The notes beneath the pieces are model-generated. The model was given only the letters and a program-made list of their open reading frames with translations. It was not told the DNA's origin and searched no databases. 64,000 nt of DNA from Ascaris suum. Taxonomy: Eukaryota > Nematoda > Chromadorea > Rhabditida > Ascarididae. This document shows positions 55,801 through 64,000 of the stretch, piece after piece; position 1 is the stretch's first letter; each line of letters begins with the position of its first letter. The position numbers and the translations under genes were made by a program. Location: contig CM024173.1 in assembly GCA_013433145.1 (NCBI GenBank), forward strand, positions 958,601-1,022,600, given 5' to 3'.

Positions 55801-57688
55801 TCTCCTTGGTCTCTGTTTGCCTTCACTACTCCTCACAAAAAGAGCAAGGGCCTCTTCGGAAGGTCGGGAAGACGAATTACTAGTTCAGCACGACTGAATA
55901 TTCGCGAAACTCATGGTCGAGGAATAAGCTTAGAGATATATTCGATAGAGTCAGGAGCTTTTAGAGAATCTTTGCGCATCATCCTCCTGCACTACCTTGA
56001 GCTTCCTTACTCCACTTCCACCCACGATTCTTCAGGCGATGTTAATAGCGCACTCCGCTTTACCGGCTGTTTCTGATGGCTGCTGCTTGCATCACCTCCG
56101 CAGACGCAGCTTCATGTCACATCTCCAGTGTTTTACTGCATTTGGAGTGTTCAGGCCTACTAGGTCATACCCATAACACCCCCAACATTAATAGCCCCTT
56201 GAATTCCTTCATAAAATTGCAAGGCAAGGCTGGGTGAGATAGGCAACAAATACGGCCCTATTGCAGGTGCAGTTTGGGAGTCACTCACTTCGCGCAAATG
56301 TGACATTAGCAGAATAGAACGCTGAAAAAAAAGAAAGTATGCTAAAGGAATGAAATTTAGACGTAAATTCTATTTGCTCAGTTTCATTTATTCTTTGGTA
56401 CGTCTGAAATTGCAAGTCTGATTTTGTTGAGGATTCCCATTAAATGCCGCCTTTAAAACGAATAATTTAATAAAAGAAAAACTGAAGAGAATGGAAGATG
56501 AAATAGATTTGCGAATGCAAAGCAACCTTTCACTCCAATTGAATACGCTGATTATTTCAAACGGAGAATTTAGCCCCAATCGTTCCAAAATTTTGTCCCC
56601 GAGTATAGCCGGTAGAAGCAGGTCGGGACGTGAAGCTCTAACTCTAAATTTGAGAAGTGCACTGACGCTACTACGAATCACCTCTGACGAAAGATGATTC
56701 GCATTAGCGTCAGAATTTTAAGTAAAAATGCAATCAAAAGGTAGAGTAGGATATACGTGCAATTTTTTTTCCAAAACATCGGTATTATACTGCGTTTGTG
56801 CTAATTTTCAAAAATTAGTCTATGTTTCACTCATTGACTTTAGGAAATGTAATTTTTTGCGCCATCGTACTCTATATTTGCGAATAAATAGCAGCTGCAA
56901 GAACTATAATGTTCTTTGGTGCTATAACATCATTATTTACTTTAAAGTAACTAATAAACTATTTACTTCATTATATAATAAACTATTCGTTAATAATAAA
57001 CTAACTAATAAACTCTTACTTTAAAGTAACTATTTACTTCATTTTATGAACAAAATAGAGGATGATTCCGAAATGTTTGCAAGCGTTTTCTCGAAAAAAG
57101 GCAACATTCAAGAAAAGAAGAAAAAATTGCAGCATTATGAAAGAGACAAGGAATCATTTCAAAGTCTTAGCCAAACTTTTGTTTACTTATATTATTATTT
57201 TGTAACTTTGTTATCTCCCATTGATTTTTTTCTTTCCTCTTTTATGCAATTTACTTTAATCAATTATCTATGATACTCTCTTTTATACTTGTTCTTACCC
57301 GTATCTCTATTCTAACATCGGTATTCTTTTCTTCCGATGATCGTCCTACGCATAACACAATTCCTCTGTTAATCGGATATTGGCCGATATGTTATCACTT
57401 TTTATATGCTAATTTTAATTATATCTCGTTTGCATATTTAATATCGTTTATCTACATTCAACACTGCTCGCTCGTAACGGTCTTTTAACAATGTCTTCAA
57501 CTTCTTCTAGTTCTATAAGCCGTGAAGTTCTTCTCGTATCGAAGAATCATCTTCGTTGATTTTGTTTCTTCCTGCCTTCCATCCCAAAAATACTTCTATT
57601 CTGAACCAAGCCAATGTTTTTAGTTCGTTTGCATAATCGTTTTAAGGATATCCTCTTCATTTTTTGACTTTTCAGTTGATGCTTAATT

Positions 57689-57842
<154 letters not shown>

Positions 57843-58144
57843 AAACCATGAAGTCGCCACGTTTTGTAATCCATTTTTGTAACCATCCACCTGTTGACGC
57901 ATGCTTAGGCTTGATATAAGACACTGACTTATGGCTAGTATAGTGGACTCCAAAATAATCAAGATATGCGACAGCGGTTTTGTCATTTACCTGCGTAATT
58001 GTATTTGTCATTTTAGAGAGGTTGCCGATGAAAACGCTGCCGCATGCCCTGTTCTTTTTGGAGCCTATTAAGCATAAATAGATTGTTCTTAAAATGTTTG
58101 AAGAGGTTGCTCCCTTTCAAGGTGCAAGATCAGTATCATTCACT

Positions 58145-58150
58145 TTTATT
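58145..58150 (-). terminator. Candidate poly(A) signal of the MSP-domain gene
   Basis: AATAAA on the minus strand, about 155 bases past the stop codon of the MSP-domain gene; the first such hexamer I see downstream. Confidence 0.35.
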
Positions 58151-58304
58151 CCGCAGTCTATCGTTATATTCACTTAACGCACTCCCCGTATTGCCCATCG
58201 CATATGTGTCCCTGGGTAGATATGCTGGAGGGATCAATCACTTCTGTAGGCAAACTTCAGACTTGCAAAACCAAAAAAGTATTGCCTGTATAAGTTAGCA
58301 ACTT

Positions 58305-59528
58305 TTAGTGCACCTGAAGAGCGTCATCTGGGGTTATAGTATCCATAGGTAATTTGATTGACTCAGGTTTTGCTTTTTTCTTGAACACGTCCTTCGGATC
58401 GATGTCTCTCTCTGTACATGGTACATAATGAAATACCAGCTTATCGACTTTAGGTGGTCCTGCAACGCACCGACGAATGCAGACCTGGTCTGAAGGAAAA
58501 CTAGTCAAATCTGCCGCAGTGAAAAGTTGACAGCCGAAACCAACGAAAAGCTAAAGTTGTTTGCTCACTCTTTCAGCTCAACAGTAACATCTATAACGCA
58601 CTAAATTACCGTGAAGTTGAATATTTCCTTTTTTTGTAGGGAAGAAAACTTGAAATGTGATTCTTCTCCAAAATAATCCACGAATTTCCCACAAATGCTA
58701 TTTTCCATCGAACTCTTCTTCTAGAATATACATTTTGCCAGTATTTTGCCAGGAATAACCATTGACATTCTCATACATCTAGTTATGAAAGCAGCTATCC
58801 TTACAAGCGAATAACATTCTAGTCCAGGTCTATTTTTTCGTTTACACCAATAATATGTCGATTCTTTTCTCCCCCGCTCGTCCCAAACGCCTCCCACGCA
58901 CGAAAGTTTTGCAGTCATTCTACTCACCTGGAAGTCTTGTGATCACCAAATTGTTGCATGAGCCTGCTTCGACAAACATATACACTGGACAAACTCGAAA
59001 TAGACTGTTATCACTACATCGTACCTAAACACCTCACCATTCACTAAAAAAAAAACTACAGTTCTTTCAAGATCTCATGTAATCGCTTTGTCATCGAATC
59101 GTTTTCTAAACTGCTAATCTCATCGTCGAATTTTTGCGTTTATTTTGTGTGTATATTGTTGCATAAAGTGATTCGGGCTTATATATGACTAAAGTGCGAT
59201 TTTTGTTAACATGCATATGCTCATTGCCGAGCTTTAGTAAAATTTGCGAGACTAGTTGTATAAGCGAAGAAAAAGAAGTCGTCGAATGCTTTCCTACCTA
59301 ACCTTTCTTTTGAAATCTCATATGAAATGAATGTTGTGTGAAAAGATGTAAAAAAAAATTTTTTTTTTCATTTCTAGAGAATTCTTCGAAATTAAAGGAA
59401 ACCTTTACGGCTATTCGTTTTTCGCCCGTATTGACAAGCATATGTTCAGATTTGCCGCCAGTTATAAGAAAATGCGCAGCATCTGGATCAATCGAAAGCA
59501 CTGGTTCTATATCGTTTGGTGACGTCAT
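58305..59528 (-). CDS. MSP-domain sperm-specific protein (SSP/MSD type), 3 exons
   Basis: Exons 59403-59528, 58928-59024 and 58305-58459 join in phase to a 125-residue protein made almost entirely of one MSP (major sperm protein) immunoglobulin-like domain. Family landmarks are SIDPD (12-16), GGKSEHMLVN (24-33), the KVRCSDN.LFRV.PVY.FVEAG core (42-63), VITRLPGPPKVDKLVFHY (69-86) and DPKDVF (95-100). The VITR..GPPK.DKLV.H run and the D..D....F motif fit the small sperm-specific SSP/MSD proteins better than cytoskeletal MSP itself, whose C-terminal strand differs. Such proteins are expressed in the male germ line; a role in sperm is inferred from the family. ATG 59528 sits one base after a TTTTTTGCAG acceptor, which argues for trans-splicing and for this start. 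Exon 1 ends with AAAG/GTTTCC, a weak donor. No signal peptide or membrane segment is visible. Confidence 0.9.
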
Positions 59529-59529
59529 T

Positions 59530-59532
59530 CTG
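59530..59532 (-). promoter_or_regulatory. Probable spliced-leader trans-splice acceptor of the MSP-domain gene
   Basis: The minus strand reads AATTTTTTGCAG followed by A and the ATG at 59528: a strong nematode 3' splice site placed directly at the start codon, with no upstream coding exon seen. Confidence 0.65.
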
Positions 59533-59949
59533 CAAAAAATTAGCATTTTTATCGCATATGATTTATTCTTTGAGATATGCAAATAGAGAAAAGCAAAAAA
59601 AAAAGAAAAAAAGAAAAAAAAAGCGAAATGCACTTTTGGTGTGCTCACTTAGAAAGTTTTTCAATTTTCTAGTTCAATGCAGTTCCTTACGATTCTTTCA
59701 CTAAGATTGCCGAATTGGAAAGGTGGGTATATATAAGCCGTAAGCATCGAGCATAGAAAAACAAATCTAAGAACCACATATACTAAAGAATCATGCCAAA
59801 TCATGCAAGTGCATATGTGAGTCGCTAATACTATGCATCGAAAAAAGTAGGCAGTCAGTGAATCACGTATAGTGGGGCAACCTCAGAGCTTAAATCAAGT
59901 AAACAACTGCATTGATGTGTTTTTTTGTTTGAAGCAAGGATTATATGCC

Positions 59950-60052
59950 GAAGGAAGCAAAGAAGGAGGGAAGGTGGGAAGGAAGGAAGGAAGGAAGGAA
60001 GGAAGGGAAGGAAGGAAGGAGGAAGGAAGGAAGGAAATGAATGAATGAATGA
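59950..60052. repeat. (GGAA)n / (ATGA)n purine-rich simple repeat
   Basis: Imperfect GGAA tetranucleotide array (about 59950-60035) followed by four ATGA/GAAT units. The whole plus strand here is purine, so a triplex-forming tract is possible. Confidence 0.95.
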
Positions 60053-63000
60053 ACGATTACACGTTTTGAATAGGTAGAAAAGCTTTCATTTTGATTTAAA
60101 AAAAAACTTGGAACGAATAGAATGAAATAATACAAAATCACTTCAGCGGAGAATAAGTTTAACAAAAGACAGAGATATAAACGCAGTCGAAGATCAGCTA
60201 TAAACTATTCTAGTTTTCAAGGCGGCCTTTTAAAGATTTCCGTTCTTTTTAAGGCTAGTTAAAGTTGGTGAACATTTCGCAAGAAAAGGTCAAGAAGGTC
60301 ATTCTGAACAATTCTAAAAGACTGATTCGAAAAGAAAATGAGTGTGGCAGAACAGTGGTCGCAGCATAACGACGGAAATTTCCTAGGAAAAAGCAGTGTT
60401 CGCTATGAAACTCTTCAAAATTTTGTCCATTCGCTGCAATTGTAAACAACGACTCCCCACATACGTTATTTTTTCCATTCCTTCAGAAGAATTGAATACG
60501 GTTAAGCTGATGAGTTGCTAAGGTAATTAGTACTCGTCGACGCCTTAGCGCGCTGCAAAAAATTCTGCGCTCATAGAAGAGGTATTATCACGTATTATGC
60601 TACTACTTCTCGGCATTAACCTTTACAAGTGTTTTTCTTCATGCAATAACCAGCGATACAGTCTCACAGTGAGGGAATTCTTGAAACCCATGTGTGGACG
60701 GTGCGCCTCTATAGCACTTTTGAGTTCCTTATTTAGGCTCACGGAGCACATTAGCGGTTTATGAGCGCTTCTCGGATGCAAACATCCTGCCACACCGTCC
60801 ATACCAATTTTCGGAAAGGCGTGCGCCTTTCAATGCAAAACCACCTGCTTGTGAGAAAATGGTCGCATCAATTCTATCTTGATCTCGTCATGAAGCCTGA
60901 ACGATATTATGAACTTTTACGTTATTTTGCCCAAGAAGGAATTGCAAGCAGTCCTGAGATGACCGTTGCCTTACCAGCCATTGAGTGATAGTTTTATCAC
61001 TTATTCTTTTATCCCTCAAGGTGTTCAAGCAACTCAAAGGAGATTATCATTACAGAGTTAACATTAGGGTAAACGTATGAAATAAAAATGAAACTGCTAG
61101 CAAATGAGGGGTGGGCCATCATCCGGCAATCCGGAAACCCTGAAGTCTTATATCGCATTTCTTGATCGCTAACCTTTGATATAGAGGCAACAGCAGAGAA
61201 TACCGACAAGGAGAAACAAATGTGAAAACAATGATTTTGCATTAGACATTCGTTGTGCTGTCGTGTAATGACAAGGCTCAATATGAAGATTCTCTCGCTC
61301 ACAGAGTATGTTGCCCGTATATTGACAGTAGATTTATTGTGGCGAATAAGGAAATTCTAATTTATTCATGCATTGCTTCGATATTCACTGAAAAAAGCGC
61401 AAATAATCCGATGATAATATGCAAATTATTAAGATTTCACCGATTCTATACAATATGCAAATTACAATGAAAATTCCCTCTCTTCATCACATTCATTGCA
61501 TCATCATCGCATTCACTCGTTCTCCGATACCTCTTTTATAAATTTATGCAACCAAAGCTAAAAATGATGACAATCACCTAACAAGCGTAAATTTACATAA
61601 GTTCAATATATATTCGATATTTGCATCTAAGATGTTCAATATTTGCATCTAAGAAGAGGGCTACATTTCTCATGGAAAGTTTGCGCTTTCGATGAACAAA
61701 CAAAAAGTCACTCAAATGGCAAGCGAAAAATATCTATCTTCTATGGAAGCTGTTAAATCGAAAAAGTTGCATTCCAACGCAATGATATGGCAAAAAGTGA
61801 AGCATCTCCGAAAGTGCTAATTCAGTGCAATCTTATGTGAATAGGACGTACCTTATTGTCACAAATTCAGAAAAACAATCCCGTGATAAAACCAAGCCTA
61901 TCCCGCAACCATTCAGGCTCTGCGAAGACCTCACAGAGCTAAAACTTCAGGCCTTTTGTCTAACTTGCACTCTTCACGAGGCACTTATGCGTATATGCAA
62001 ATTTGCGAGGAAAAGACGCAGCGCTTTAGATGAAATGCACAATTGAGCCAATATAGGTAAAGAAGCAAGCAATGATGTTTTCGGAAACGTAGCTCGAGGT
62101 GCAGAAGGAGCGTCACAATATATCACTATTGATGCTTTTTATTGACCAATGTTACTATCGAAGTGGCATGATTCGTCCTGATCATCTCTCTTCAAATTTA
62201 AAAGGCATAGTAAATTGCCAACCTTCAGGATACTCTCGAAGTGGTCAGTATCGAAATGAACTAAAAATTTTATCAATTTGAGAAAAACTCATCAAAAAAG
62301 AGAAAATTTTCGGAACGCCTGGCATCTTTCTCGATGGAAGTAGCGCCTCACTCATTGAAACACATTGATGCCAACTAATACGCGATCAATGGAAGTAATT
62401 TCATCGATAAAATAACAATTATCTGTGTCGAATGTATTACCTATCAGCTCGCTGAATAGCACATTTTGGCGAAAAATAATCGTCAGAATAAATTATTCTT
62501 TTATTAGGAAGGATAGGCTCTTATATCCTTTAAAATGGGGCGCTTATTAAGCTTTACTAAGCGATCTATGCAGGCACATAAGTTGAGTGCAGCGCGCAAA
62601 ATGTTTAAAAAAATAATAATAAAGCAGGTTTGTATCCACTAGTTCCTTGAAAAAAAAAAAGAACTTTCAATATCCTCGGCAAGATCTGATAGGTACAAAG
62701 AAGATTTTCTGAGTAGATAGTATTCCTTGTGCAGACATCTCCTAAGTATTCACCTGCAGCAAAAGCCGCAATCCAAAAAATATTATGCGTTTTCCCTCAT
62801 ATGTCGAGTTGAACACGTCAGTGTATTCAAAATGCCACTTCGACGTTAATAGCTGCTTCTCCATTGAAATGGGACGACACGCCAAAATCGCCGGCTTTAA
62901 GGATTGCTGATACACTCGTTTTCTGGTTTAGTTTGAAAAGGCCGCAGACTTTTTCAAAGAAAGATTTACTTCATCGGTTAAGATGGTTGCAAGATCTGCC

Positions 63001-64000
63001 GTGCATTTATTCTGCTGCATAATGGCTCTTCGTAAGTGAATTTCACTCTTCTTTTATATAGCGCTTACTCTTCAGAGTGTGTCAACTTTGATCGGTATTC
63101 TTCCGCCGAATTTGCACCAAAGTTGGCTCTTTTAGATGAATGCATAGGAAATTTTCTACTCTTCTCACTGCATTTATGATTTTCGGCCTCAGGTAGTGCT
63201 CAACGCTTAGAATGATTCCTTCTATACCTTTAATGAGTGCGATTCCACGGTTTCAAGCTTGCAATTCAAGACTTTCAGTGAATATGACAATTAATTTACA
63301 GTTGGAAGAGGTAAAAAATTTCAACAGTGGTGTTTTTAGAGCTTTAGATAGCTAAGAGGTATCGTTAAAAGCTGCCGCAAATGAGCGGTCATTATTGGCA
63401 CGGAGAAGCGGTAAGCGTCACTTCGGTGACGTCGCAAGGCTTTTTCTTCTACAGATAAATCGTTCCAAAGCCTGAGGCGTTAAAACATTGCAAAATCGGA
63501 TGTTGCACTTACAGTTGTCTACGTTTCAAACCGAGTATCACACTAATAGTCACTAGTTGCAAGCCGCTGTGCGTGTTGACTAATGCAATTCAAGTCAACG
63601 CAATATTCGGCGTTCAGATAATAGCACTCATTTATGCACACATTCCACATTATATTCCCATTTTCACTCCAACGTTCATCATTGCGTTTCACTAATTGTG
63701 ACCACAATATGGAAGTGAGAAAGGAAAATGCTTTTTTTTTGAATGCTAACAGCTGCAATGCTAAGCACGTTATCTGCTATTGCCCCATTAAAAGTTGAGA
63801 AAAAAAAAAACAAGAGGCCGCGCTTGATGCATGAGGCTTCAAAAGGACAATACACAATAAGAAATACCGAGAATGGCGGAAAAATTGCGTCTACCTTGCC
63901 CCGTTCGTTTTTGTAGCTTTTTTTTTTTTTTTTGCCCGAACAAAAGCAATGCACATTTCAATGAAATGCTAACTCATAGATTTCTAGAAGGAAATCATGT
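60053..64000. other. Right-end region, no recognised gene
   Basis: Contains isolated open segments without recognisable similarity. The best is plus 60761-60988, less AT-rich than its surroundings, encoding a basic peptide that includes WSHQFYLDLVMKPERYYELL and ends at a stop. Others are plus 61825-62046 and a minus-strand open stretch around 63090-63260. A 22-base-period pair of a 16-mer lies at 61617-61654. I cannot assign any to a family. Confidence 0.4.

Noticed and set aside
63090..63260. Resemblance of a minus-strand stretch to the V-ATPase D subunit C-terminus
   Set aside because: The similarity is limited to spacing of a few hydrophobic and charged residues; key conserved parts are missing and a stop follows.

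Overview
The window looks like a nematode chromosome fragment. It is strongly AT-rich, its genes are split into many short exons with TTTCAG-type acceptors, three of the four start codons have a 3' splice acceptor 0-8 bases upstream with no visible upstream exon (the signature of spliced-leader trans-splicing), and one gene encodes an MSP-domain sperm protein of a type known from nematodes. The species cannot be told from the sequence alone.

All four recognisable genes lie on the minus strand. Reading plus coordinates: 182-904 is the 5' part of a CDC50/TMEM30 flippase-subunit gene that runs off the left edge. 4040-21909 is a complete 22-exon SLC15/PTR2 proton-coupled peptide transporter gene (copy A, about 822 residues). 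21916-29610 is mostly featureless intergenic DNA. 29610-33150 is a 3.5 kb degenerate tandem array with a 16-base period. 33818-47548 is a second complete 22-exon peptide transporter gene (copy B, about 836 residues). 48.9-51.2 kb holds open, splice-flanked segments of one or more genes I do not recognise. 52-58 kb is mostly decayed sequence with a possible transposase remnant and a long TA tract. 58305-59528 is a three-exon MSP-domain gene of the sperm-specific SSP/MSD type. 59.5-64 kb holds simple repeats and unassigned open segments.

The two transporters are a head-to-tail tandem duplication. All 21 intron positions and phases match and 15 of 22 exons have identical lengths. Differences are concentrated in the termini and in the large extracellular loop. 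Copy A keeps a tyrosine in the ExxERFxYYG proton-coupling motif where copy B has valine, so the copies may differ in transport properties. Both should sit in the plasma membrane and import di- and tripeptides with protons. The flippase subunit and the sperm protein are not functionally linked to them. I see no tRNA, rRNA, CRISPR array or prokaryotic system.
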